Shown here in pieces: positions 54,099 to 63,904 of a stretch of 64,000 nt of DNA; position 1 is the stretch's first letter; every line of letters begins with the position of its first letter. The position numbers and the translations under genes were made by a program. The notes under the pieces were generated by a model. That model searched no databases, was not told the DNA's origin, and saw only the letters and a list, made by a program, of their open reading frames with translations. Source of the stretch: an uncultured Alteromonadaceae bacterium (lineage in GTDB: Bacteria > Pseudomonadota > Gammaproteobacteria > Enterobacterales > Alteromonadaceae); NCBI GenBank assembly GCA_947503265.1, contig CANNDC010000003.1, positions 124,001 through 188,000 on the forward strand. The letters are read 5' to 3'.

Positions 54099-55888
54099 TA
54101 ACTCGTGGAACCTGGTTCTTCGTCGCCTTTGTTTTTCTCTACAAGGGTGGCAATTGCCAATTCTTTTAGTTGCTCCGGATTCGCTTCACCAGGGGCATCC
54201 GTAAGAGGACAAGCAGCAGTCGTAGTTTTGGGGAATGCCATGACATCACGAATAGAAGTTGCACCTGTCATTAGCATTATTAAACGGTCCAAACCAAATG
54301 CCAGTCCAGCATGAGGAGGCGCACCAAATTTCAATGCTTCTAACAAGAATCCAAACTTCATTTGCGCTTCTTCATCACTGATCCCCAGAAGTTTGAACAC
54401 TTCTGCTTGCATATCTTGGTTGTGAATACGGACCGAACCGCCACCCAATTCTACCCCGTTTAACACCATATCGTAAGCATTAGAAATAGCGCTTACAGGG
54501 TTAGCTGCTAGTTCTTCTGGCGTTAGATCGCGAGGAGCAGTAAAGGGATGATGCAATGCATGAAGTTGGCCATCGGCCTCTTCAAACATCGGGAAGTCGA
54601 CAACCCAAAGAGGTTTCCAATCGCCTTCTAATAAATCTAAATCTTCACCCAATTTAAGCCGCAGCGCGCCCATGGCCTCTGTCACCACGTTGGCTTTGTC
54701 AGCACCAAATAAAACAATATCGCCATCTTGCGCACCACAACGTTCAATTATCGCCATAGCAACATCTTCGTTGAGGAATTTCAATATGGGGGATTGCAGA
54801 CCCGACATACCATCGGCTAGTGTATTCACTTTCATCCAAGCAAGACCTTTGGCGCCATAAATCCCGACAAACTTGCCGTAGTCATCAATATTTTTGCGTG
54901 AGAGCGATGCGCCACCAGGGACTTTTATCACAGCAACACGACCATTTTCATCATTTGCTGGCCCAGAAAAGACTTTAAATTCAACATTTTTTAGCAAGTC
55001 TGCAACATCGACCAATTCTAATGGGTTTCTTAGATCAGGTTTATCGCTTCCATAACGACGCATTGCATCGGCAAAGGTCATGTGAGGGAATTCGCCTAAG
55101 TCTACATTGAGCATTTTTTGAAATAAGCTTTTGATTAACCCTTCGGTAATCGACATGACACCATTAGCATCAAGAAACGTAGTTTCAATATCAATTTGGG
55201 TGAATTCTGGTTGGCGATCAGCTCGTAAATCTTCATCTCTGAAACACTTAACAATTTGATAGTAGCGATCCATTCCAGACATCATCAACAACTGCTTAAA
55301 CAATTGTGGTGATTGTGGCAACGCAAAAAACTCGCCTTTGTGAGTGCGGCTTGGAACCAAATAGTCGCGTGCTCCTTCCGGTGTTGCCTTGGTCAATATA
55401 GGAGTTTCAATATCTAAAAACCCGTGTGTTTCCAAATAACTCCGTACCGCACTAGTCACCTGAGCACGAAACTTCAAACGGTCGCTCATTAGTGGACGAC
55501 GCAAATCTAAGTAGCGATACTTTAAACGTTGTTCTTCTGAGTTTTCTTGATTCCAATCTAACGGTAAGACTGCCGATTTATTGAGAATGGTTAAGCCTCT
55601 TCCAAGGATTTCAATTTCTCCAGTGGACATGTCTTTATTGACCTGCCCCTCAGGTCTAGCGCGAACTAACCCAGTAATTTGAACGCAAAACTCGTTGCGC
55701 AAGCTATTGGCTAATTCGAACACATCTTTTAGATCAGGATCATAAACGACTTGCACGATTCCTTCGCGATCTCGTAAATCGAGGAAAATCACCCCACCTA
55801 AATCACGTCGCTTATTTACCCAGCCACAAAGTGTAACTTCTTGTCCGATGAAAGATGCATTAATATTGCCGCAATAGTCTGTGCGCAT
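54098..55888 (-). CDS. aspS: Aspartyl-tRNA synthetase
   Basis: A class II synthetase of 596 residues, of the bacterial type with a GAD insertion domain. It has an N-terminal OB fold ([22 protein letters not shown]), motif 2 ([18 protein letters not shown]), the GAD domain at about residues 290-400 and motif 3 ([15 protein letters not shown]). It heads the aspS-nudB-ruvCAB cluster. Confidence 0.98.
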   Translation of the reverse strand: MRTDYCGNINASFIGQEVTLCGWVNKRRDLGGVIFLDLRDREGIVQVVYDPDLKDVFELANSLRNEFCVQITGLVRARPEGQVNKDMSTGEIEILGRGLTILNKSAVLPLDWNQENSEEQRLKYRYLDLRRPLMSDRLKFRAQVTSAVRSYLETHGFLDIETPILTKATPEGARDYLVPSRTHKGEFFALPQSPQLFKQLLMMSGMDRYYQIVKCFRDEDLRADRQPEFTQIDIETTFLDANGVMSITEGLIKSLFQKMLNVDLGEFPHMTFADAMRRYGSDKPDLRNPLELVDVADLLKNVEFKVFSGPANDENGRVAVIKVPGGASLSRKNIDDYGKFVGIYGAKGLAWMKVNTLADGMSGLQSPILKFLNEDVAMAIIERCGAQDGDIVLFGADKANVVTEAMGALRLKLGEDLDLLEGDWKPLWVVDFPMFEEADGQLHALHHPFTAPRDLTPEELAANPVSAISNAYDMVLNGVELGGGSVRIHNQDMQAEVFKLLGISDEEAQMKFGFLLEALKFGAPPHAGLAFGLDRLIMLMTGATSIRDVMAFPKTTTAACPLTDAPGEANPEQLKELAIATLVEKNKGDEEPGSTS

Positions 55889-55995
55889 GTATAGCCTTCT
55901 GCTAGTAAATTACTGTCAAATTTTAAAGCCGCATAGTATAAACAAATCAATACCAAAGCACACTCTTGAGGACGTAATTTAATAGTGAAATTTTC

Positions 55996-56865
55996 ATGTT
56001 AGAAATAAAGTTTGGTTGCCCTTTTTGGTCGCAAAGCAAATGGGCCAGTCACCTCTACTTGAATTCAGATAAAAAACGCTCGGCGTTACAGGCTTACAAC
56101 ACGCTATTTAACAGCGTCGAGGGCAATACTAGTTTTTATCAGTTACCCAGTGAAGAATCTTTGTTGAATTGGAAACAACAAGTCGACCCTGCTTTCTCAT
56201 TCACTTTTAAATTTCCGCAGGAAATAAGTCACGAAGGCGCGTTGACAGATAATCCCGCCTTAGTAAATCAAGTTTTGCAACGATTTAGCCTAATGGAAGG
56301 TCAACTAGGTGTTGTGATGTTGCAATTGCCCGCTAGCTTTGGACCATCGCGTTTAGATGAACTCAATGTGTTTTTACAAAATCTACCTACAGAGTTCAAT
56401 TATGCAGTGGAAGTCAGGCATTTAGACTTGTTCGACAAAGGGAATAACGAGCGAAAGTTGAACCAGGTATTAGCTCATCATAATGTGAATCGAATTATCT
56501 TGGATAGCCGAGCATTGTTTGCCTGTAAAACCGATTTGACGCCGCTTATTGAAGAAGTTCAGGCAAGAAAACCGAAAGTCCCCACAAACGTTATCGCAAC
56601 GGCAAAATTCCCATTAATACGGTTTATTGGTCATCCAACACTGGAAGAAAACGAACGTTTTTTTGCGCCTTGGGTAAGTAAACTGGAACAATGGCTAGAA
56701 CAAGGTAAGCAACCCTATCTATTCTTTCATATGCATGATCAATTCTCTGCGCCTTGGTTAGCTGAAATGTTCTTTCAATATTGGCGCAGAGAGTCGCCTA
56801 ATTTGACTTTACCGCAACTAAATTTGCCTCCCATAAATGGGCAACAAATGGATATTTTTAGCTAG
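55996..56865 (+). CDS. DUF72 family protein
   Basis: A 289-residue TIM-barrel-like protein of the DUF72 (YecE) family: FGCPFWSQSKWASHLY at the start, YNTLFNSVEGNTSFYQLPS, and FSFTFKFPQEISHE. It ends with an extra PIxxQxDIF segment. The function is not known. It diverges from aspS with 107 bases between them. Confidence 0.9.
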   Translation: MLEIKFGCPFWSQSKWASHLYLNSDKKRSALQAYNTLFNSVEGNTSFYQLPSEESLLNWKQQVDPAFSFTFKFPQEISHEGALTDNPALVNQVLQRFSLMEGQLGVVMLQLPASFGPSRLDELNVFLQNLPTEFNYAVEVRHLDLFDKGNNERKLNQVLAHHNVNRIILDSRALFACKTDLTPLIEEVQARKPKVPTNVIATAKFPLIRFIGHPTLEENERFFAPWVSKLEQWLEQGKQPYLFFHMHDQFSAPWLAEMFFQYWRRESPNLTLPQLNLPPINGQQMDIFS

Positions 56866-56965
56866 CCACATGTTTTTGGCTAGCCTAAAATAACTTGATC
56901 TGAGCACAGCGACTCTGAAATTAGTTAGTCAGAACCTAACTTGCTTAAACTTGACTGGCCTGAGC

Positions 56966-58327
56966 TTAACTGGCCAGTTGCTCATGTTTAAAGTCTGCAG
57001 AATGAAGGTCATGCTTTTTCATAAGCTTATGCATGTCAGTGCGATTGCGGCCAGCTAATTCGGCTGCACGCGTGACATTACCATCGGTCATTTTGAGGAG
57101 TTTTAGCAAGTAGCTCTGTTCAAATGCATCTCTTGCTTCTGTTAATGTCGGCCATTTTTGCTCTGACGCAGACAGCGCTTGCTCAACTAAATGTGCCGCA
57201 ATTACCGCCGTTTGGGTGAGCGCAACACACTGTTCAACTACATTCACAAGTTGACGTACATTTCCAGGCCAAGGTGCCGTGACCAGCAATTGCATCGCAT
57301 CGTCTGAGAAACGACTGACGTTAACTTGATGCCGTTCAGCACTTTTACTCAGTAAATATCGGGATAGCAAAGGGATATCTTCTGAGCGTTCACGTAAAGT
57401 CGGCAAGGTAAGGTTGACCACATTCAACCTGTAATACAGATCTTCACGGAAGTTTTGATCTGCCATCTCTTTAGCGAGATTTTTATGCGTGGCAGAAATC
57501 ACCCTGACGTTAATTGGAACCTGTTTGCTGCTGCCTACTGGCCGTATTTGTTGTTCTTGTAGAGCACGTAAGAGTTTAACTTGAAGAGGAACTGGCATAT
57601 CGCCAATTTCATCTAAAAATAAGGTACCGCCATCGGCTTCTCGAAATAGTCCCTGATGTTCTTGAATGGCTCCGGTAAAGGCACCTTTTGCATGACCGAA
57701 AAGCTCAGACTCAAGCAGGTTTTCAGGCAAAGCACCACAGTTAATTGCGACAAAAGGCTTGTTTGCACGGCTACTGGCGTTATGCAGTGCCTTAGCTAGC
57801 AATTCTTTACCCGTACCCGATGCACCTGATATCAAAACACTCACATCACGTTGAGCAACCCGGTACGCTTGATCGAGCAGTTGTTCCATCTGCATTGAAC
57901 GGGTAATGATATTTTCGCACCAGGCTCCCTTATGCACATTTTGGCTTTGGCTAACGGCTTTTTCGAGCTGCTCGCGCAATGCTTCATGATCGATGGGCTT
58001 GGTTAAGAATCCAAATACGCCCCTTTGTGTTGCTTCGACTGCATCTTGTATTGTGCCATGGGCAGTCATGAGAATGACTGGAATATCTCTGCGTAAAGAT
58101 ACAATTTCTTCAAATAGGCTCAACCCGTCCAATCCTGGCATACGAAGGTCGCTTAATACTACATCGAATCCTTGAGTATTGAGCAAACGCAATGCCTCTT
58201 TTCCACCTTCAGCACTCGTTACATCATAACCTTCGCCTTGAAGCCTAATTGTCATCAAGCGCAACAGGTTCTCATCATCATCCACTAACAAAACGCGCGG
58301 CATTGCTGTGGTATCTGATTTACTCAT
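56966..58327 (-). CDS. glrR: Sigma-54-dependent response regulator GlrR
   Basis: An NtrC-type regulator of 453 residues: a receiver domain with VDDDEN and the phosphorylation site in LSDLRMPG (about residue 59), an AAA+ domain with Walker A GASGTGKE, sigma-54-contact GAFTGA and Walker B DGGTLFLDEIGDMP, then a Fis-type HTH. It matches GlrR/QseF in length and order. The last gene of glrK-qseG-glrR, it overlaps qseG by four bases. Confidence 0.95.
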   Translation of the reverse strand: MSKSDTTAMPRVLLVDDDENLLRLMTIRLQGEGYDVTSAEGGKEALRLLNTQGFDVVLSDLRMPGLDGLSLFEEIVSLRRDIPVILMTAHGTIQDAVEATQRGVFGFLTKPIDHEALREQLEKAVSQSQNVHKGAWCENIITRSMQMEQLLDQAYRVAQRDVSVLISGASGTGKELLAKALHNASSRANKPFVAINCGALPENLLESELFGHAKGAFTGAIQEHQGLFREADGGTLFLDEIGDMPVPLQVKLLRALQEQQIRPVGSSKQVPINVRVISATHKNLAKEMADQNFREDLYYRLNVVNLTLPTLRERSEDIPLLSRYLLSKSAERHQVNVSRFSDDAMQLLVTAPWPGNVRQLVNVVEQCVALTQTAVIAAHLVEQALSASEQKWPTLTEARDAFEQSYLLKLLKMTDGNVTRAAELAGRNRTDMHKLMKKHDLHSADFKHEQLAS

Positions 58328-58938
58328 TGATTTATCCCCTCTCTCTTCTCCATCATTGAAGCTTCTATTTTTAGCAATTGTTCAATTTGTTGTTGCTGTT
58401 CTTTTAGTATTTCTTTTTGTGCGTCAATTTCCTTCGACTGATTAGTATTGATCCGCGTCAAAATAGTCAAAGCAGATTCGAATTCAAGCATTTGCTGACT
58501 TGGATCATATACTGCTAAGTTAAGCAAATTCTTGCTTTCATCTGTTAGCTTCTTATGTAACTGATCAGCCCATGCTTGCGCTCTAAGACGATTCTGATAC
58601 GGCGTACCTTTGCGTTGTGACAAAAGCACTTTTTTCAATAACTCATCAGGCGTGTCACCCAAGTTCTCTATCATCTCTTTTCTTTTTGGCCAAGATAATG
58701 AATTGTGTTCAAGCCAATAATTCATCCAGCGGGTAATATCGCAGTGGTAAACCTCAGTCACTTCGTCATTGTTTTGTTGCAAATAACACATAGATTCAGT
58801 GTCTGGTTTAAGCGAACTATTATATTTATCCTCTTCACTAATACTTTTCACTTCAGCAGCCGAGCGAGGCCGCTCTTCAAATAATTCACAGCCTGAAAGA
58901 AGTAAAACTGCCGTCAGGCTAACTACAAAACCTTTCAT
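58324..58938 (-). CDS. qseG: QseG-like lipoprotein
   Basis: A 204-residue lipoprotein (lipobox LLSGC) with a helical C-terminus (residues 150-195) rich in Glu and Gln. It has low identity to E. coli QseG but the same place between sensor and regulator and the same lipobox. It overlaps both neighbours by four bases. In E. coli this outer membrane protein controls the sensor's activity. Confidence 0.85.
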   Translation of the reverse strand: MKGFVVSLTAVLLLSGCELFEERPRSAAEVKSISEEDKYNSSLKPDTESMCYLQQNNDEVTEVYHCDITRWMNYWLEHNSLSWPKRKEMIENLGDTPDELLKKVLLSQRKGTPYQNRLRAQAWADQLHKKLTDESKNLLNLAVYDPSQQMLEFESALTILTRINTNQSKEIDAQKEILKEQQQQIEQLLKIEASMMEKREGINQ

Positions 58939-60344
58939 TGTGCAGTTGCCTCAGTCATGGGTAGATTCACTCTTATACAAACATCAGCATAATTAACATC
59001 TACTATTTCAGCACTGCCATGCATCATTCGTGCACAATCCGCAACAATGGACAATCCTAGACCCGAACCAACTACTCTATCGTTACGTTTATTCTCTCCT
59101 CGTTTAAAGGGTTCAAACAAGGATTTGCGCGTTTCTTCTGGAATTTTTTGACCCCGATTGGCAACATCCAATACCACGGAATCCTGCGTAGTATATAGCT
59201 TTATATCGATAGGACGCCCAATTGATCCGTGAGCTAGTGCATTGGACAGTAAGTTGTCCAATATGCGTCTATATAGATTTGGATCTACCACCATCGAAAG
59301 CACCTTTATATCTATTTTTATTTCATTATTGTTTTGTTGAACAGCCAATGCATTGTCGGTTAATACTGCATTGACCAATTCATTTGTGTCTGTTTTTTGA
59401 TACACTGGCTTAGCCTGTTGTAAAAGTAGGTTGTAGTCAAGTAATTGCTCAATTAACAAATTGAGCCGACTGGTACTGCTGGTTAACAGTGAAACAACTT
59501 CCTTTTGTTGAGTATTGAGTGGGCCAACAACTTTCTCTGATAAAAGCGAGCATCCTTCTTTGATACTTGCCAAGGGCGTTTTCAATTCATGTGACGCATG
59601 ACGCAACAAGGCTTGCCTCAGATGTTCAAGCTGATTAAGTCTGTCAGCCAGCCAGTGTAATTTATGTTCAACTTCAATAAGTTCTTTGGGTCCAGATTTG
59701 GACACACTGGGTAGGGTTTCATCTTGCCTCGCAATACTGCGAATAATCTTTTCAATTTTTTCAACAGGGGAAAGGATTAACTGGCTAGCGAAAATGATCA
59801 GCAACAACGAAATAGTGACCAATATGCCTGTAGACCAGGTCAAGCGTTGCTGTATTGTATTGACATGGTCTTTTTGTCGTTGAATACGCTCATCTAGCAA
59901 GGTGTCTACTTCTTCATGTAACTCTATTACAGAGCGTCTGAATGAGGCTAGCTGCGCGTCCAACAATAAACTATCTGATATATCGGGGTTTTTCTTGAAC
60001 CAATCAAGACGAGTTGACAAAGATGAGCACACAAAATCTTTATCTAATTCTGTACAAATAGCGTCAAGATGTTCTGTCATGCGTTTAATATTGCTTTGAG
60101 TCAGCTCGTTTAATTCTTCTTTCTTCAAAACATTGTACTGTCGAATCAAACGTTCAACATCAATTGCGATGTTTTCTAAATCACCAATTTGCCGTGCTAC
60201 ACTGACTGAAAATTGTGCTTCGCTTCCCGCGATCTGCGCCAATTTGCTCAACGAACTTTGACTCTGCCATAACAGCACGACGAGTGGAATAAGGGCGATA
60301 AAAAAGCTAATTAAGGTAAGTTGGCGAAGGGATCCAATCTGCAT
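58935..60344 (-). CDS. glrK: Sensor histidine kinase GlrK (QseE-type)
   Basis: A 469-residue kinase with two membrane helices (about residues 8-26 and 175-195) around a 150-residue periplasmic helical domain. HAMP-like sequence and the H-box HASHELKTPLASI (His near 255) follow, then the N-box NLLSNALAHG and G-box GSGLGLSIV. The order and size fit GlrK. The glmY small RNA gene found upstream of glrK in enterobacteria is not seen here. Confidence 0.94.
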   Translation of the reverse strand: MQIGSLRQLTLISFFIALIPLVVLLWQSQSSLSKLAQIAGSEAQFSVSVARQIGDLENIAIDVERLIRQYNVLKKEELNELTQSNIKRMTEHLDAICTELDKDFVCSSLSTRLDWFKKNPDISDSLLLDAQLASFRRSVIELHEEVDTLLDERIQRQKDHVNTIQQRLTWSTGILVTISLLLIIFASQLILSPVEKIEKIIRSIARQDETLPSVSKSGPKELIEVEHKLHWLADRLNQLEHLRQALLRHASHELKTPLASIKEGCSLLSEKVVGPLNTQQKEVVSLLTSSTSRLNLLIEQLLDYNLLLQQAKPVYQKTDTNELVNAVLTDNALAVQQNNNEIKIDIKVLSMVVDPNLYRRILDNLLSNALAHGSIGRPIDIKLYTTQDSVVLDVANRGQKIPEETRKSLFEPFKRGENKRNDRVVGSGLGLSIVADCARMMHGSAEIVDVNYADVCIRVNLPMTEATAQ

Positions 60345-60474
60345 CCATACTCCTCAAAAGACAACTGACAAAAAGGAAGTATCCTACGCTAAACCTTGAA
60401 AAGGAACTACTGACTTTGTTACTTGGAAATCAACGTAAAACAAAAGAAGATGCATACCTTCAATTGCAAACCCA

Positions 60475-60744
60475 CTAAGGTTGCTGTGCTAGATCGATTG
60501 TAACTGTAGTGAGTGCCAATTCCTCTGGGCTGATTTTCCCATCCCCATCAGTATCGATTTTTCCAAATGAAGCAAGCAGTTGAAGATTGGCTACCGCCTC
60601 CCTGATACTGATCTTACCGTCTTCGTCGAGATCGATTTCTGCAATAAATTCATCATTTTCTTGTGCCAATGCGCGGCTTGTCACTGAGAATTGGAATGCC
60701 GCTGCAAGTAAGATCAAGCAGGCAAAAATAATTGACTTCTTCAT
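60475..60744 (-). CDS. Small exported EF-hand protein
   Basis: An 89-residue protein with a signal peptide (cleavage near ALAQ) and two EF-hand loops: DLDEDGKISIRE and DTDGDGKISPEE, both with full calcium ligands. It has a strong ribosome binding site (GGAGGTG). Calmodulin-like small periplasmic proteins of this kind probably buffer or sense calcium. It precedes the glrK operon on the same strand by 130 bases, with no visible terminator. Confidence 0.88.
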   Translation of the reverse strand: MKKSIIFACLILLAAAFQFSVTSRALAQENDEFIAEIDLDEDGKISIREAVANLQLLASFGKIDTDGDGKISPEELALTTVTIDLAQQP

Positions 60745-60912
60745 ACTACACCTCCGTTATGCACGTTACAAAAAGTGGCTTCCTTGCCTTGTATTACGCA
60801 ATGCGCAATCAGAATTTCTCACGAGAAGTTGCAAACGCCATCGCAATCAATAACAAACCTGTTATTGCAAGAAACCCTCATTGTATGGTCCTTCAAAATG
60901 GTCGTAGGAACC

Positions 60913-61125
60913 ATGTACGACCAAGCACAATTAAATGAGGTATTACACATTGTGTGCCAATTGTTTTTATCCTCTAAAAATCAACCAGTTGAATTGCGAA
61001 CGGAATTATTCTTACCGTTCAAAGCGAAGGAAAAGTCGCATATTTGCGACTACCCACTGTTTGAAATAGGAATATTGATGAAATACAAAGAGTTAAGCTG
61101 TATTGAAAATATGACTAATCAGTAA
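60913..61125 (+). CDS. Small hypothetical protein
   Basis: A 70-residue ORF starting at ATG 60913 with AGGAA about four bases upstream. It is mostly helical in look (YDQAQLNEVLHIVCQLF) and contains no motif I recognise. A perfect inverted repeat AGTCGCA-TATT-TGCGACT lies inside it (61034-61051). The longer frame from 60775 overlaps the EF-hand promoter and is unlikely. It could be a chance ORF in a 397-base gap. Confidence 0.35.
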   Translation: MYDQAQLNEVLHIVCQLFLSSKNQPVELRTELFLPFKAKEKSHICDYPLFEIGILMKYKELSCIENMTNQ

Positions 61126-61141
61126 GAATGCGGTTTGCAGA

Positions 61142-61588
61142 CTATTTTTCGATTGTTCTCAACTTACTTTGGATATACTGACTGTGAGGGATATGCAGAA
61201 GATCCGCGATTCTGCGGATAAGATGCTCTTCATGTGCATCGATATTTTTATCCGCATATGCAAGCTGCCAGAGAGAATCGAGAATTGCGTGTTTCTCATG
61301 ACTCGCACATTGTTCATTCAATATGCGGGTGAACTGCTGAAAATCAGCAGCGTAATCGGCCTTTTGCTTGGTCATTTCCATGAGCACTTGCAACTCTTCA
61401 GCCGACAAGGAAAATTTGGTCGTTAATATTGATTCGTATGCAACGCGCTCTGACTCTTCAAACTTTTCATCTGCGCGCATAATCTCATACAACAAAACTG
61501 CGGTGGCCAGTTCTACTGTGTGCGCTGGTTCAGCTTGCTTATGATCTTCAAACTGATTTTCAAACCACTGTGAAATGTGTTTTAGCAT
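61142..61588 (-). CDS. TerB-like tellurite-resistance family protein
   Basis: A 148-residue all-helical protein of the TerB/DjlA-N type: ELATAVLLYEIMRADEKFEESER near residue 27 and LWQLAYADKNIDAHEEHLIRRIADLL near residue 105. The two Asp-containing turns (RADEKF, YADKNI) are the metal-binding positions in the family. AGGAGG lies 12 bases before the ATG at 61588. A TTG at 61597 is nearer to that site. The function is unknown. Confidence 0.85.
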   Translation of the reverse strand: MLKHISQWFENQFEDHKQAEPAHTVELATAVLLYEIMRADEKFEESERVAYESILTTKFSLSAEELQVLMEMTKQKADYAADFQQFTRILNEQCASHEKHAILDSLWQLAYADKNIDAHEEHLIRRIADLLHIPHSQYIQSKLRTIEK

Positions 61589-61632
61589 GATCGTCAATTT
61601 CCTCCTTTAACTATCATGCTACTACAGTGAAA

Positions 61633-62709
61633 TTATTTTTTCTGCCAAACACGTACATATTCGATTTCAAAATCGACTATGCCGTCATCTTTTTCACCTT
61701 CAGGACTATTCAATTCCAAGTCTTCTTTACTATCCGGTACACCATGCCAAGGGAAAGTTTCTTGATCTAGCCATAACTTAATGGGTTTTGTCGCAACCCA
61801 ACCATCATAATTGGCAGATGTTTTACGATTTTCTAGCGCCCATGCTCTTACGTCATCAGCCGTTACCACCGACAACAGCTTTCCGTCTACATAATACTTA
61901 ACACCGGATTCGTTCCATTCAATACCATAAACGTGGAAGTCATCAGCGACCCGAAACCCGAGGTCTTTGTGTTGGGTGAAAGTTGGCTTACCTCGCTCTT
62001 GTGCTGCAGGGCTCCAATCTCGAATGGACCACCATAGTTCGCGGTCAAGATCTAACTTTTTCGGGTCACGGTGATCACCAAAGAGTTCGAAGAAATCGAA
62101 TTCCAAGCCATTTCCCATCGACCAGAATGCACTCGTGACCTCAGCATCAGCAGCCTTGCTTTTAATTTCGATATAGCCATAAGTAAATTCTCTGCGGCCA
62201 ATGAAACAGGCTGTAGTAATGTTTTCGTGAGGTAAGGCTTCACCAAACACGGGTTTGCGAATTTCATCTGTAAACGGAAAATCTGGCTCCCAACGGGTTT
62301 CCAACATTAATTTACCATCTTCAAGACGATAGTTCCTGCCAGAGAATTGTGAGGGTGCTCTGCCTTTCCAAACCCATTTTTTAGGGTCGTCAGGGTGTTT
62401 GTATACGGGTTTTCCATCCTCAAACTTACCAACTATGTACCACTTATCTTCATCGATTGTGTCATCGTCAAACTCGTCGCTCACATCTGCGTTATACACC
62501 CAACCACCTTCATTGTTTGGATCGGAAAACGGAAGATGAGGAAAATCAGTCGATTTTTCAGTACTGGAACTTGACTCACTTGTTACGTTAGTCGCTTTTG
62601 TTTGATTGTTTTTTGCAGATTCTGAGGGCGCACATGCGGCCAAACTAAAAACGGCTATTACGCAAAGAATAGAAAGCTTTAAACCCTTGACGGTACTCGT
62701 AAAAATCAT
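61633..62709 (-). CDS. Glycoside hydrolase family 16 lipoprotein
   Basis: A 358-residue exported enzyme with the lipobox LAAC at residues 23-26, a Ser/Thr-rich linker (30-55) and a GH16 domain. The catalytic motif ExDxxE is present as EFDFFE (Glu203, Asp205, Glu208), preceded by TSAFWSMGNG. REFTYGYIEIKSK is the family's conserved strand. GH16 enzymes with this build cut algal galactans or beta-glucans (agar, carrageenan, laminarin types); the substrate cannot be told. The GH16 domain has a long insertion before the cleft. It stands alone, without a sugar-uptake locus in the window. Confidence 0.9.
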   Translation of the reverse strand: MIFTSTVKGLKLSILCVIAVFSLAACAPSESAKNNQTKATNVTSESSSSTEKSTDFPHLPFSDPNNEGGWVYNADVSDEFDDDTIDEDKWYIVGKFEDGKPVYKHPDDPKKWVWKGRAPSQFSGRNYRLEDGKLMLETRWEPDFPFTDEIRKPVFGEALPHENITTACFIGRREFTYGYIEIKSKAADAEVTSAFWSMGNGLEFDFFELFGDHRDPKKLDLDRELWWSIRDWSPAAQERGKPTFTQHKDLGFRVADDFHVYGIEWNESGVKYYVDGKLLSVVTADDVRAWALENRKTSANYDGWVATKPIKLWLDQETFPWHGVPDSKEDLELNSPEGEKDDGIVDFEIEYVRVWQKK

Positions 62710-62861
62710 TGTTAACACCTGTTGTATTCTAAATTAATGTAAAGAAATTAGGGGCTAAAGTGTCAAATTAATACGTAGTACAAGGCAACTCGTCACATGG
62801 AAGCTCCGAGTTGCAGTATAAAATTATCTCAATAGAGAAAGAAAGTATTTATTTCCAAAGA

Positions 62862-63902
62862 TCATACTTTAAATAATATAAGATGTTCTAAATCCAAATA
62901 TATACCGATTGACTCACCAACTTGATGATCATGATGACTAGGCGCCAAGCACAGCACGTGAGTCTTGGTTTCAGAAGGTAACAAAAGCTCGTAGAGAATA
63001 TGCGAACCTTTAAAGGTTTTTGCTATTACCTGCGCCCGCAAGTTGCTTTCATCATCATGTAAGATATCGTCTGGCCGAACCAACACTTCGACAGCTTGGC
63101 CCACTTCAAAAGGAAACCGTTCATGTAGAATGAATCTTCCCAATTCAGTGTTGACCATGCGGTTTTCTTCTACTAAACCAGAGACAAATACACCGTTTCC
63201 AACAAAATCTGCGACAAATTTAGATGTTGGCCTATGGTACAAGTCGTATGCAGTACCCCATTGATGAAGTTCACCTTGATGCATGACACCAATCACATCT
63301 GCAATGGCAAACGCTTCATGCTGGTCATGGGTAACCATCAAAGCAGTAATCCCTTCGTGTTTTATAATACGCCTTATATGTTTGGCTAGACCTTCCCGAA
63401 GCTCCGCATCTAAATTGGCAAAAGGTTCGTCCATTAATATTAACTCAGGCTTAGGTGCCATGGCTCTTGCCAGAGCCACACGTTGCTGTTGGCCACCGGA
63501 TAGCTGGTGCGGGTATTTAGCGCCGCTGGTCTCTAATTCAACTAGGCTAAGCATTTCAGCTACCCGAGCTGAAACTTGCTCTTTATCCAAAACATGTAAA
63601 CCGAAAGCCACATTTTCTGAAACTGTGAGGTGGGGAAACAACGCGAAATCTTGGAAAACAACGGCTATTTTGCGTTTTTCGGGCGACACAGTGAAATTCT
63701 TTTCACTGACGATATTGCTTCGAATCTTTAAACTGCCCGAAGAAATTGGCTCAAACCCAGCAATTGCCCGTAATACCGTGGTTTTACCACAACCTGATGG
63801 CCCTAACAAACAACCAATTTGTCCCGCCTCAAGCGACACGCTTAAGTGATTAACAGCTCGGGTTTTTGCGTAATTTACTGAAACTGATTGCAACGCCAAC
63901 AT
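62862..63902 (-). CDS. Iron(III)-type ABC transporter ATP-binding protein
   Basis: A 346-residue ATPase with Walker A GPSGCGKTT near residue 34, signature LSGGQQQRV, Walker B LILMDEPFANLD and a C-terminal TOBE-like domain with EVLVRPDDI. The pattern fits FbpC/FutC of ferric iron importers, but spermidine and sulfate types are similar. It starts two bases after the permease stop. Confidence 0.88.
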   Translation of the reverse strand: MLALQSVSVNYAKTRAVNHLSVSLEAGQIGCLLGPSGCGKTTVLRAIAGFEPISSGSLKIRSNIVSEKNFTVSPEKRKIAVVFQDFALFPHLTVSENVAFGLHVLDKEQVSARVAEMLSLVELETSGAKYPHQLSGGQQQRVALARAMAPKPELILMDEPFANLDAELREGLAKHIRRIIKHEGITALMVTHDQHEAFAIADVIGVMHQGELHQWGTAYDLYHRPTSKFVADFVGNGVFVSGLVEENRMVNTELGRFILHERFPFEVGQAVEVLVRPDDILHDDESNLRAQVIAKTFKGSHILYELLLPSETKTHVLCLAPSHHDHQVGESIGIYLDLEHLILFKV

Positions 63903-63904
63903 GA

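Noticed and set aside
56862..56892. Hairpin GCTAGCC/GGCTAGC after the DUF72 gene as a terminator
   Set aside because: The stem is short with a 10-base loop and no T-run follows on either strand, so I do not call it a terminator.
60345..60474. glmY small RNA gene upstream of glrK
   Set aside because: This gene pair is typical of enterobacteria, but no matching hairpin and terminator pattern is visible in the 130 bases.
60762..60776. Sigma-54 promoter near the EF-hand gene (TGGC..TTGC on the plus strand)
   Set aside because: The GG and GC elements are about three bases too close and the orientation is away from the gene.
63283..63849. 188-residue plus-strand ORF opposite the iron-type ATPase gene
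   Set aside because: The ATPase on the minus strand has all family motifs. The opposite frame has none.
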